From: Owenia fusiformis
Lineage: Eukaryota; Annelida; Polychaeta; Sabellida; Oweniidae
DNA: 60,000 nucleotides
Assembly (NCBI GenBank): GCA_903813345.2
Contig: CAIIXF020000009.1
Location: forward strand, 6,692,030-6,752,029
Reading direction: 5' to 3'
Made by a program: the position numbers and the translations under genes. Below are positions 21,801 to 30,654 of the stretch, piece by piece. Numbering within the stretch: position 1 is the stretch's first letter; every line of letters begins with the position of its first letter. The notes beneath the pieces are model-generated. The model searched no databases and had not been told where the DNA came from. It saw nothing but the letters and a program-made list of their open reading frames with translations.

Positions 21801-24800
21801 GGACATTTGGTATGGCAATGGACCCAAATTTTAGGATGTGGTATGAGAATGCCCCCTCATTAAACTTTTGAGGGATGGAAATGGTCAGATTTTTCAACTT
21901 TCTGGTATGAGAATGGTCATAGAAAATATGTTATCTCACAATTATGGTATGGAATTGGTCTAGTAGTTACACATATCCTAATATGAGGTTGTTTTGGTTC
22001 GTTTTCCTCAAAGATCGCCTTCTTCTTGGGACCTTCTTCAGTTTAAATAAATAGTTTTTTCCCCAGGAAATATTCTACTTTGGACCAGTTATTGCATTGG
22101 TCCTATATTTTTTTGACATTTGGCATGGCATTGGTTTCATATTTGGGCATTTGGGATGGCTTTTGGGCACTATATTGGTTGGTATGGGAACACATTCAAA
22201 TTTGACATTTTGGTATGGGAATATATTGATATCTGAGGGTTCAGCCTAGGACCCCTGCCAAATTTTGTACACAGTGAACCCCCCGGGGGATTAGTGGTCC
22301 ACTTCAAGTTTTAACTTGTCCAATTGAATAAAAGGGTATGGGAAAATAGTTGAAATTAGGTTCTCATTAAATCAATTGAGAGGTTCCTGGGTCATTATGT
22401 ATAACATTCATGTACAACTTCTCTGAAAAATGTGTAGCTTGACCTCACTATTATGACAAACAACATACCTATTTTTTCCAAAGCCAAACAATGCACCGGA
22501 CCTAGAAAGGATCATACTGTGATACCCTGATGCAGCAATCTGGGCTACTGGAAGTCCTTTTAGAGATACTAGCTCGCATGGAGAAGTTTGGTTAGCTGAA
22601 CTACTACCCCCCAGTCCTAGCTGGCCATGTGAGTTACTCCCCCATGTAAACACTCTACCGTCTGAATAAAAAACACACAAGGCATTAGCATGACAAAATG
22701 TCACCACCTTGAAGTTAGTGCAAATGAAAATTGTTACAGATGCCGAACGTAAATTGTTAAAGATGCTGAACTCTGAATGCCATACACCATCCACAAAAAA
22801 GTTGGAGACAATAACAATATAGCAATAGTGACATAACAATGATAGGTTTGCATCAAGCCTCTTGTCCCCCTTCCCCTTATCTACCTCACCTCTAGAGGTG
22901 ATGTGTGTATGGGTGAAGGATCACAAGGGCTTGGAGCAAGACTAAAGACATGGGGACTAATCAGACCTCGTGTGAGTATGTTCAGTGGCACCATAGCTTA
23001 GGAATTGGGTAAAACAGGCCCGTAGCCAAGGGGGGTTTGAGGTATTCTTTCAAAATCATGCAGTTTTTGACCATTCTGAGCACTTTTCAGGTAATTTTGG
23101 CCATTTTAGGGCCAAAGTTGTTAAAAGTGAACCCTCGTTGGAATTCTTCAAAAAGTGAACCTCCCTCGGTAAATCCTGGATACGGGCCTGTAAAATGTAT
23201 TTAGGATAGTATTTAGAATGATGAGCTCAATGCAGATTCTAAAATGCTCATGGTATAATTAGGTCTGATTAGCACCCCTGAAAAGAACACAGTAGTTTGT
23301 TATGACATCAGAGACTCAATAAAGTTTAAGTTAAACTATATGCAAAGATGTCTCATTTTAACCAACTTAATCCATGTACTGTACTCCGTATCTCTCTATC
23401 TATCATTGATTTGGAGGATGTAGATACGCTGTAGATATGATCTGAGTTTCATAACGATACTGATCATAGGCTTGATGGTTTATGGGGTCATGGATGTACT
23501 GATAACATTATGTGTCACTTACCTTTAGTTAGAGCCAGACAATGGTCATACCCACATACAACTTGTATAATACTGTAGGGAACTGGAAATTTCACCAACC
23601 TAAATAAAATAATTTTCAATTATATATTACAGTAAAACCTGTCTAAGTGGGACAACTTTAGTAACCTCTAAAAAGTGTTTCTCTTGAGAGGTGTTCTTCT
23701 TATAAAGGTTCATTCAACATTAAATCAGTTGGCCTTGGGACACTTAAATGTGTTCCACTAAAGGGAAGTCCTTTTGACAGGTTTCATAAATTAAATTAAT
23801 TCTTAATCTGAGTAAGATTTAAGATTTAAATATTTAAATTATAAATTCTCTTCAAATTCCATCTATGTTAAATTACATATTTGCTTTATGGGGTTTCATT
23901 AGAAGCAGGCAACAGGCGATTTTCACTGGTTGTTTTCACAGAAATTGCCTGTTGTTTTTGGGGACTTTTCAATTTTTCAAAGTTAAATTTATGATTTCCA
24001 TTAATTTCCTGTTGATTTCATTTATTTAGCCTGTTGTGAGAAATTCTAGTGAAACCCCTGACTTATTAGACTTTTGCAGATTACTGACATAGACACAGAC
24101 TTGGCAATACTGTAATTGTAAACCATGATATATCTTACTTTGGTACTTTTTGTGCGTCATAATCAGCAGTGACTCTCCCTAATTGTCCATACGTGTTATC
24201 TCCCCAGGAGAGTACTCCTCCTTTATCAGTTAAAGCCACACTATGACCCGCACCACACGCCGTTGATACTATTGTCTGGGCTTCTAGTGCGCTTATTTGT
24301 TCTAAAAATAAAATGTTCAATTAAAAGCAAAATGTAAGTATGTTTAGGGGAGTGTCTGTCTGATGGAAAGGCTACATACATGTACATGTACACTTTTTGT
24401 ACGTGTCAACACATAAACACTATAAAGGTCAAAATGCTAAGAAGGCATCTTCCGATCACAGGGATTCCAAATCCAGAATATATTCTTTCTTTTTATCCCC
24501 TGCGATAAGCAATTAGCATTTCCCCGATTAAGAACTCACAATCTGATTGGCTGTCGCAACAATGCGTCAGAAATCACGTGTAAGTGATTCAGTTTAATCA
24601 GGTGCTTCCAAATTGGTTATAGCAGGGCGAAGAAGGAGGTACGGATTCTGGACACCTGCTTAGGAGGATGTAAGAAGGGTACAGAAGCTGGATAGCCAGA
24701 ATCAATGTTTGGTGAGGCAAATATAAAGAAAATAGGTGAGGCAAATTTAGGCTAAAGGAGGTAAACAATACATTTGGACTTCATTTCCACAGTTTTAGTA

Positions 24801-25422
24801 GACAAATGTCTGAATAAATATATTTATGTAAAATGTTGGTGAGGTACCTCATGCCTGGCTATAAGGAAAATTTGCATTTGAAATGAACCCATAGTTTCAA
24901 AAAGTTGAACAAGACACACGTCACAGTGAAAATATTGCACTTCATGAGCAAAATGGCAGTCTTATGAATTACCCAGCATGCCCAAAACCTTGTTAGATTT
25001 TGACACTTATCGATAAGGGACAATGCTTTCTTGCTATCTCAATGACAAGATGCATGCCCATCAGCATAAAATGACGTCAATTAGCAGTTTTCAAATTCAT
25101 AAAAAATGTTAGTACATGTATACACTGTACCTGGTTTCTTGCATGATTTATCATGTCCTAGTTGCCCATTATCATTATTCCCAAAACTGTAAACAGTGCC
25201 ACCTTTTAGCACCACCAGGGTATGACTTGTTCCACAACCTATGTCTCTTATTTGTCGCCCTTTGAAAAACTCCACAGATGTTGGACTGAGTATCTGTTCA
25301 TCCTCTATCCCTCCAAGTCCAAGTTGACCACTAGAATGTTGCCCCCAACAGAGCAATGCTGTCCCAGGTTCTTGCATGGTCACCCTCGTTAATCTACGTA
25401 TCTTTATGGGAGATGCACACAT
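3847..25422 (-). CDS. HERC4: Small HERC E3 ubiquitin ligase (HERC3/HERC4 type), partial: RCC1 domain and linker
   Basis: Fourteen coding exons join in frame (minus strand, 5' to 3'): 25422-25131, 24301-24139, 23599-23523, 22661-22469, 21224-21101, 20792-20662, 20311-20086, 14628-14444, 13939-13828, 13186-13000, 12656-12607, 9706-9647, 9220-9161, 3966-3847. All have GT-AG ends and matching phases, giving about 660 residues. Seven blades end in GQLG (CWGQHSSGQLG through AFGLGANGQLG), forming one RCC1 propeller. The linker matches HERC3/4 (SPPDVETLRLHIILPE, LWWGTLEP, YDRFYIPELVD, DYINWIQQRQ). The catalytic HECT domain is missing and should lie left of base 3847, probably off the window. Small HERCs are cytosolic or vesicular E3 ligases. 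The start may be Met1 (an in-frame TAG lies directly upstream) or Met16, closer to vertebrate HERC4. A likely acceptor at 25488 leaves a 5' UTR of 25423-25487. HERC3 versus HERC4 is not resolved. Confidence 0.93.
3967..5466. other. HERC intron DNA, 5' of the nested receptor gene
   Basis: AT-rich, no recognisable exon on either strand. It probably contains the promoter of the nested receptor gene, but I cannot point to a specific element. Confidence 0.4.
5467..8115 (+). CDS. Somatomedin-B-containing class-B/adhesion-like 7TM receptor, intronless
   Basis: One open frame of 882 codons. Residues ~10-25 form a signal peptide (a start at Met10, MDTIILSILLVLYSG, is equally plausible). A Ser/Thr/Asn-rich stretch precedes a somatomedin-B-like knot at ~120-167 with the hallmark CACDMHC and DCCADF. 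A long Cys-rich ectodomain with many N-glycosylation sites follows. Seven membrane segments span ~571-812; FTWMAIIALDMY (TM3) and GFTWTFGFIGPF (TM6) are secretin/adhesion/Methuselah-type. The tail is ~50 residues, Ser/Thr-rich. I see no GPS autoproteolysis motif, so Methuselah-like or GPS-less adhesion receptor is the best class. The ligand is unknown. The gene lies inside the 5.2 kb HERC intron (3967-9160) on the opposite strand. AATAAA signals occur at 8147 and 8172. Confidence 0.88.
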   Translation: MGVTVLKINMDTIILSILLVLYSGDTSQVEATDFNETNGNKTEDIVETTQSTFGITTETKTLGKNVPLKGTDSQKRYAYVNTTGSTQATFENNTRDPLTIQKETYITFNFCDNEAALAEVKDCTTYMPNRYSCHGYCGYKTSSERDCACDMHCLVNNDCCADFKQTCPVVAATSKKIRESVQDREIKWNCTNTKHDVFVKMITTCPERNTQCDMHDLDLLEGYMPVFDENTGLYYLNNYCAKCNNFTGGNLQMPTKVTCKSFIRDDLDNIAELQQAIYTGRCTLKFDQIGHRCWEYTTTCHQDCYNRTVQTLCKSKPIQMYSTGYTVYKNEYCAICANDWPGSNLGISKHCSPYSYSRDFISKGFSFSLLMNINPDKGLTVGYTIGGKKNYFHCNNLTNCHNACVVGYELRNETCVLTYRLKSVKVSFEYIIPGEMFSVLDISSELISYFSLALGHSETLTERLEGNPSYSFSKNYDMENNRLKGLFIEKFIVRFPVMDKLSFLDFHNTTVDDIINSTKEESYVNSPEASEIETLTMCVDLVNFITCYDWLNGTVLFQRNYQIKTVDPAEIMSLLTIVCLVLSIACMLIRIICQVFVSIYHTFSGKIQFCFVLSLCVAHILYLIGPLVTDTPSLCKAIGILIHYFFLVSFTWMAIIALDMYLTFRSTLHDSKGWKRVFVYTFISMFLPAIVISVAVTLDSVSIVTSFKPFYGIQVSDSSKSMSEVQTCQMSNPYATLVFFAGPLGVMIVFNTIMYILTVLSLKKAWSQTAMASKGNNSHFYVYIKLFIIMGFTWTFGFIGPFVHEAIDYLFTVLNASQGVFIFISTVCTKAVLNEIKAKCKLPTTSSHHTALTHSNDTVKMNVTKTTTAQLYDDGAINSTYL
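8523..8599. mobile_element. 77-bp foldback element (TACAGGGTGGGCCAAA ends)
   Basis: The left end TACAGGGTGGGCCAAA is the reverse complement of the right end TTTGGCCTACCCTGTA, apart from one base. A larger relative with nearly the same ends lies at 57733-57965. Probably a MITE with mariner-like termini. Confidence 0.75.
9252..9395. mobile_element. TACAGTAAAACCTG-family inverted-repeat element, copy 1
   Basis: Begins TACAGTAAAATCTG and ends CAGGTTTAACTGTA. The interior repeats GTTCACTA and similar words. Related copies are at 13347, 23628, 30936, 36280, 37062, 42261 and 59675. Confidence 0.7.
9647..9706 (-). other. HERC exon whose 3' splice site is amplified upstream
   Basis: This 60-nt exon (phase 0 to 0) encodes IYKQCVMFMLNCPPSNNDFE. 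It aligns with the HERC3/4 linker segment of the LFKEVVVHLLKLY type and joins in frame to the exons at 12607-12656 and 9161-9220. Its acceptor (GTTTGCAG then ATATACAAG) and first ~16 nt match the unit of the minisatellite directly upstream on the transcript strand. It is also part of the HERC entry. Confidence 0.85.
9707..10699 (-). repeat. 39-bp minisatellite built from a HERC splice acceptor, 25 extra copies
   Basis: On the minus (HERC sense) strand each 39-nt unit reads ATATACAAGCAATGTG, then TCATGTCCCTTTTT, then TGTTTGCAG. That is the start of the neighbouring exon followed by a polypyrimidine tract and an acceptor AG. There are 25 units beyond the real exon and all keep AG before ATA (one has AGA). 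The unit adjoining the exon has AAAG instead of GCAG, and a few have TACAG. The period is 13 codons, so the array is open throughout in the exon's frame (IYKQCVMSLFCLQ repeated). It is also open in other frames, which makes several long spurious open frames on both strands. Confidence 0.97.
10700..12606. repeat. HERC intron with ~145-bp tandem array and CGGA tail
   Basis: From about 11,100 to 12,290 some seven or eight diverged units of ~145 bp follow each other. Each has GAGTTATCAAAGAT, AAAATGGCCGCCATTTTG, and CTCCTTTGTCCCTAGGC. The array ends in a (CGGA)n-type simple repeat at 12190-12283 and CTATATCCCCCTCGAAC. A short relative with a degenerate GGAC/GGAT tail occurs at ~14690-14840, and a looser one at 56575-57045. 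No exon is seen in this intron. A further ACAGGGTGTCAAATAAG terminus-like sequence lies at 12464. Confidence 0.75.
13347..13530. mobile_element. TACAGTAAAACCTG-family inverted-repeat element, copy 2
   Basis: Begins TTACAGTGAAACCT and ends AGGTTTTGCTGTA. Internal words include GAACACCTCT and CACTTTTCAGA. It lies in the HERC intron between exons 13186-13000 and 13939-13828. Confidence 0.75.
14886..19910. repeat. Higher-order satellite-like array rich in AGGTCA direct repeats, in a HERC intron
   Basis: Basic units of ~448 bp share GAGTTCTAATATCTCAAAAC, AATAAATAGTCAATTGC and a closing TGACCTTGACCTTTGACC block. They are organised in three larger blocks, each opening with a GATTGCAAGCAATC palindrome followed by CTTACGGAGGCCC (14886, 16284 and 18087) and ending with ACGGTAAAAAATTAACGCG. 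Blocks 2 and 3 are 1,803 bp apart and nearly identical; block 1 is shorter (~1.4 kb). I count 13 exact or single-spacer DR1 sites (AGGTCA-N-AGGTCA). On the minus strand they start at 15277, 15724, 16136, 17098, 17544, 17942, 18900, 19347 and 19768; on the plus strand at 15416, 15863, 19039 and 19487. No coding exon is seen here. Confidence 0.9.
19935..20033. repeat. Two GC-rich hairpins in AT-rich spacer
   Basis: Two self-complementary blocks read AGGAGGCCCC...GGGGCCTCCT, one with a CTGTCG loop and one with a shorter CGTT loop. Both are preceded by TAATATCTATAAAAT. They directly follow the satellite-like array and share GGAGGCCCC with the start of its blocks, so they may be part of the same element. 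Confidence 0.75.
21737..22290. mobile_element. Foldback element with GGGGGGTTCACTGTA ends in a HERC intron
   Basis: The left arm (CCCGGGGGGTTCACTGTA, near 21737) is the inverse of the right arm (TACACAGTGAACCCCCCGGGGG, ending at 22290), with few mismatches. The interior repeats GGTATGGGAATGG-like words about ten times. It has no coding capacity. Confidence 0.7.
23015..23190. mobile_element. Small inverted-repeat element (CAGGCCCGTAGCCA family), copy 3
   Basis: Left end CAGGCCCGTAGCCAAG, right end CTGGATACGGGCCTG. The interior is close to copies 1 and 2 (for example AATCATGCAGTTTTT). It lies in the HERC intron between exons 22661-22469 and 23599-23523. Confidence 0.8.
23628..23788. mobile_element. 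TACAGTAAAACCTG-family inverted-repeat element, copy 3
   Basis: Begins ATTACAGTAAAACCTGTC and ends GACAGGTTTCATAA, with a decayed right terminus. It lies ~30 bp from the acceptor side of HERC exon 23599-23523. Confidence 0.65.
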
Positions 25423-25487
25423 CTAAGCGCATTACGATGGCTCTTAGCTTTTGATAATGAACATGTTTCTTTTTTGTCCTTATGGTG
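25423..25487 (-). other. Probable 5' UTR part of the first coding HERC exon
   Basis: On the minus strand a good acceptor (ATTATTTTCCAG) ends at 25488, 65 nt before the first ATG. An in-frame TAG sits immediately before that ATG. This implies at least one upstream non-coding exon. A strong CAG/GTAAGT donor on the minus strand at 29561 is one candidate for its end, but nothing else supports it. Confidence 0.45.
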
Positions 25488-25629
25488 CTGGAAAATAATG
25501 AATAAAAAATTAATTACATATACATGTACGTAATTGTCTGACAATTTTTTTTAAAACATGGATGCCCATGTTTCAATTCAGGAGAATATGAAGTTTATTG
25601 GTCAAGTGCATCATTGCAGATCTTTTATA

Positions 25630-26150
25630 TTAAAGGACAACTGAAATAGCATTTCTCAACTTGCAGCTACAAAAATGCGGTTTTCTTCATTGTAAGCCCA
25701 ACGTAGAGTTCTTGCGATAACCATTATAAAAGAAATGTTAGATAACTGTTAACGGTCATAAATAACGTAATTAAATAAACTGATCAATCAGATTGGCCCC
25801 CACGTGATAAGTAACATCATACATAATATAAAGTTTCGGTTTATTGGTTCCTTGGTAATTACGACGTCACGGCAACCATAGGATTGTTGTGTAAACAAAT
25901 AACAAAACATCTTGGCATTATGGCGTCATGCTTTAAAGGACCAAAACTGGCCACGTGGGGACCAGTTAGAGATCACGTGGGGGCCAATAACGTCACAACT
26001 AATTCAAATATTGCTTATTAAGCAGCTATAACCATCGTTAGAGTGATATAATTTTCACTATTCTGATGAGGAAACATGTCCAAATACATTTATCAAAAAA
26101 AATCATATTGATTCCTTTAGGTCAAAAATACCATTTCATATCTGCTTTAA
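25630..26150. mobile_element. Diverged foldback element upstream of HERC
   Basis: The outer ends are TTAAAGGACAACTGAAATAGCA and an inverted, diverged TGAAATGGTATTTTTGACC...; inner arms share ATTGGCCCCCACGTGAT in inverse orientation. CACGTG occurs at about 25801, 25953 and 25974, and TGACGTCA-like words occur around 25863. The arms are imperfect, so this could also be promoter-proximal sequence. Confidence 0.5.
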
Positions 26151-26326
26151 GTCAATAAGCACCTACCATATAAATCAAATTGGAGTTATGGTAGTATACA
26201 TAATTATAATATGTTATATATACACAATATTTTGCATTTTGTGACAGCATTTAAATCATCATGAATCTATCATCAATATGACAGACAAAATGGAGAATCT
26301 CATTTTCCCAAAAAACGATGTCCAAG

Positions 26327-29002
26327 GGTTTGTGTAAAAATGCGAGTGACCGGGTAACAGGGTAGCCTGGTGACGGGGTACAAAACGTTTCTACCAGGAT
26401 TAGGAATTTGATTTTTTCATTTTATGCCTCAAAACACCAAACTGATTCAACTCAACTTACCAGTCATGCATACGAACAATCAAGCAAACAACCAACCAAT
26501 CAAGCAACCAACTAATCTACCAAAACTAACTGGCAAAACAAACATTGATATTCTGTCAATCACTCAAGCAATAAATCAAGTATTAAACTAACGTTAATTT
26601 ACAGCTAAAAACAGCAATATTCAATTAACATGTATTATACATTTTGTATATTAAGTAATTAAACAAATCTTGAAGATTTAGTAGATCTAGTAGAAATTGA
26701 TCAAAATCCTGTCAATCACTCAGACAATAAATCAAGCAACTAACGACATCGTGTGAAATGTAAATTAAATGTACATGTACCTATAGGACTAATTAGTAAT
26801 CGACAGGTCAAATGGTTACTATATTAGGCACGAGGGGAAAGAGTACCCGTGTATATACAACCTACCGCCGAGCAAAGACCCGAAGATGTCTGAAAATGTA
26901 GGGGGTGAGTTATAAACTTTTGTTTATATCTTGAATTTCTCAATATGAGAAACAGATAAAACACAGAATTGTGTGTAACTGATAAAGTTATTGTTCCAGG
27001 CACTCATGTTTGCAAAATAATGAGTCCTTAGCGCAATGTTTACTATCCAATCGCTAAATTCAACTTTTAAATATTTGAATGATGATTTACATCTTGAATA
27101 AGTAACAACCATGGCTGTCTTTACTTCATTCGATTCAAAGATACAATAGGTGTAAATGTATCATATTTATTTCACTGCCATACGTTGCATATCATTGAAA
27201 TCACCGGTGAAAGTTGAAAATGAAAGACCCGATTATGTCACGAGTACGATTATATAGGACCCGAAGCTACCACCGAGCTATTCCGACTATACCGTGAGTA
27301 GAACCCGATGAGGTAGTGAGTAAGCTTTCGAATGAGCATATTATATCATGACGATATCACAAATATTCCTTTTTATTTATCATATACTCCTGGCATATAA
27401 TATTTAGAGGTTATGTCACTATCGTGGCATATATGCCCGAGGTCTCAGTGATATATGGCCCGACCTTGGGAGGGACATTGATCTCTGAGAACCGAGGGCA
27501 TATGTGCAACGATAGTGACATAAACGATTTATAACATACCTATAATGATGAAGACTGGTCAGAGAGTACCATTTTCTTAAAGAATTGACAAACAAATGGT
27601 TTGAAAATGATTGAAATGAGTTTAGAAAAATTGCTCGCGCAGTTTTTTCTTCGATTGATTGGTTATGACGTCAGCGCCTTGACCAATCAGAAAGTTAGCG
27701 GGCGCGGGCTTTTCAAAACTTATATTGGCCCGCCGTATTGTGTACACTTTGCACTGTACATCATCATAGGTATGTTATAAAATATGATATAATTCCCGCA
27801 GCACTATACGTCAACGTCTGTTTCCGGCAAAGTTCTTTAAAACATTGAATTCATGCTTACACTTGAATCACCATAATTTCCTATGTGTCTATGGTAAGAG
27901 TACAACCCCAAGACATTTAATTCTGCATTGCAAGCGCCATTCTACTCAAAGAACACAACTTGAAGAATCACAAGCTTCACAAGCTTCATATCCTCGAAAC
28001 GAGAATCACCGTGATCTTTCTTTGATAATACAATACCATAGTCAAAAACATTGTAAATCTATTTTTTGCCATTTAACTCAGGCACATTAACTTTAATCAG
28101 TAATGGATGGTGCTGACTGAAGTGGACCACAAAGTCATCCATCTCGTGTGATTTATAACTACAGTGGAAGCATTTGTACCGAGGACCTGAAATACAATGT
28201 TTCAATGTGCAGTGGTAACTGGTGATAGCCATATTTTTTTCAGTTTCATTTATTGTTCACAACAAAATGATTCACATGAATGATGCAGATTGTATGTTTA
28301 TTATTTTTTCATCAGCACGTCATAAACTCGACGATATAATCGGATCTCAACAGATTTTACTCAAGTAATGTTCGGATTCTGAGATCCTTTACTCAAGATA
28401 TTTTCGGATCTTTATAATATTACTCGTCGATCACATCGGGTCCGATGTCCGATAACCTCGGATCTTTTAGGACAAAGTTTAAGTGAAGATTTTGCTGTTC
28501 AAAAGTGCTATTTTGACCTAATATTTTGACACTTAATATATTATGCATACAGTATGCACATCCATTTACCGACCCAAGTATGTCTTATGTATGGCTCATT
28601 ATCAATTAAAGCGTGTATGAATGAGAAAAACAAATCGAAAACCATTATACGTTTACCTTATCTCTTAATTTGGACATAAAAATATATTTCAACTATAATT
28701 CTAGGCCAATTGCGCCTCCTAGAACATCTTAGTAACAACTCTAACCATCCAAAGGAATTGTTAGTGACATTATATTACCTTTATTGTCCATTTTCCTATG
28801 AGATGACATTATCAAACATTTGCTCGACGGTATTAGCATGTCTTGCTCGGCGGTAGGTTGTATATACATGGGTACTCTTTCCCCTCGTGTTAGGGGAAAT
28901 GTGCAACTTTGAAAGTTAGTTACCCTGCTAGGAACCTTACATGTACATACCCTGTCACCCAACCAGTGGGTTACCCAGTCACCCAGTTTTTTATACAAAC
29001 CA
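26327..29002. mobile_element. Outer inverted repeats around a 2-kb nested element
   Basis: A ~55-bp segment at 26327-26380 (GGTTTGTGTAAAAA ... GGTGACGGGGTA) recurs inverted at ~28948-29002 (TACCCTGTCACCC ... TACAAACC). The two outer arms flank the separate element at 26829-28889, so one element may have inserted in another or the two may form a composite. Confidence 0.5.
26829..28889. mobile_element. 2.06-kb non-autonomous element with ~50-bp terminal inverted repeats
   Basis: The left terminus (CACGAGGGGAAAGAGTACCC followed by GTGTATATACAACCTACCGCCGAG in pieces) is matched inverted at the right end, which finishes GGTACTCTTTCCCCTCGTG. The interior has no transposase. It contains two foldbacks: 27411-27523 (arms TTATGTCACTATCGT / ACGATAGTGACATAA) and 27529-27782 (TTTATAACATACCTATAATG against its inverse). 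The short frame at 27845-28090 is not recognisable as a protein. Confidence 0.7.
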
Positions 29003-29150
29003 TATGTTCAATGTGCATCGGTAGTAGCTACATGTATCTTGTCTTGTTTGAAAGAGTTTCACAATGTAACCTACATGTAGGGCATCAAACGACCAATCAC
29101 ATACTGGGAAGTAGACAGGTGGTGAATATTATATCAATTTCTCATTTTTC

Positions 29151-29244
29151 AGGTGCTCCCTGGGCATTAGAGTGTCAGGCCTCCCTCTAAGTCCATCAAT
29201 CACTTAGAGGGAAGCCTGACACTCTTATTACCCAGGGAGCACCT
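29151..29244. repeat. 94-bp near-perfect hairpin
   Basis: Arms of ~42 bp start with AGGTGCTCCCTGGGCATTAG and end with its inverse, with a ~9 bp loop (CCATCAATC). Few mismatches. It is either a tiny foldback element or the joined ends of a larger one. Confidence 0.85.
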
Positions 29245-29689
29245 GTGATTTTTCCGGGCCAAACTTGTCAAGGAAAGTGAATTCATTGCAAGAAAATAAA
29301 ACACGACATGTACAGTGACATTTGAAGAATCAATGTCATAGCATACCCTGTGTTTTTTACTTCCCATGGCACAACGTTGGAGCATTTTGTATGATTTACT
29401 GTTATGGGTCAATAACAAGGCTACTATTCTAGAAACACGAAGAACAAAACTGACGAAAAAATTATCCATGAAAAAATACATGGGTTTCTAATCATCAAAA
29501 CGAAGCGTTTCTCGGACATTTACTGTGAAGACGTCTACCACTGACCAAAAAGGAACTTACCTGGTCTCTAATACTATGAATTTACAAAAGCTGGCGCACG
29601 GGTGGTCATTTAATCGGCTAAAAAGCGATTTGTTGTTTATTTTTTATTTTGATCTCCGTATATTTCGTTCAGAGCGTTTCTTCGAGACC

Positions 29690-30654
29690 CTATCTGTTGC
29701 AAGACTAACGCCTGGCGTAACCGTCACCATGTTATTCAGTGTTTTTTAAGTAGCGCAAGGGTCCTGCCATGACCGTGGTAATGTAATCGTGAAAGCCTGA
29801 TATAACCGCGACAATGCTGTATTATATTGCAATGCCTGCCATGACTCTCACAATGTAATATAGTTCTGCAAGGCTTGATATGACCGTAACAATGTAATAT
29901 AGTACTGCAAAGCCTGGCATGACCGTGACAATGTGATATAGTACTGCAAAGCCTGGCATGACCGTGACAATGTAATATAGTATTGCAAGGCTTGGTATGA
30001 CCGCCATGGCAATGTGATATAGTATTCCAAGTTCGGGTATGAGAGTGGTGATGTAGAAATTTATGATTGCTATAGCCTAATTGACCGTGGCAATGTGTAT
30101 TTGAAAACCTGGCATGACCATGACAATGTATTATGGAATCGCAAAGCCTGGTTTGACCGTGACAATGTAATATAGTATTGCAAGGCCAGGTATGAGGGTG
30201 GTAATGTAGAGATTTAGGCTTAGTTCTACTATGACCGTTATAATGTATTGCAATGACTAGTAAATATGTATGACATTAATGCCAGGAATATCCTTAACAA
30301 TTTTAAGTGATCCTCATTACAATTAAACAGTTTAATACTATGATCATAGTGTTTAACTACCTTAATCATGTCAAAATCAAAATTACTACTAGGTATACAT
30401 TAATATTCACAATCACATTCGCTTATAAACCACAATAAAGGCTACGGTCGCGACAGGCTTCCACGATAACACTTCCAGGGTCATGACAGGCCTTGCAATA
30501 GAATACAGCATTGTCACGGTTATACAAGCCTGTCACGGTTATACCAGGCTTACACGATAACACTACCACGGTCACGGCAGGATCCTTGCGCTACTTAAAA
30601 AACACTGATTAACATGGTGACGGTTGTGGCAGGCGTAAGTCTTGCAATAGATAG
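29690..30654. mobile_element. ~965-bp element with ~150-bp inverted ends and 39-bp subterminal repeats
   Basis: The left arm (from CTATCTGTTGCAAGACTAACGC) and the right arm (ending TCTTGCAATAGATAG) are inverted copies that share CAGTGTTTTTTAAGTAGCGC. Inside, ~39-bp units with CCTGGCATGACCGTGACAAT and ATATAGTATTGCAA repeat many times in both orientations (29830-30230 and 30430-30560). There is no coding capacity. Confidence 0.75.

Noticed and set aside
27845-28090. Possible zinc-finger or transposase fragment
   Set aside because: His/Cys spacing does not fit C2H2 or THAP patterns and the frame lies in a non-autonomous element.
29690-30654. Link between this element's 39-bp repeats and the 39-bp HERC minisatellite
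   Set aside because: The unit sequences are unrelated; the equal period is a coincidence.
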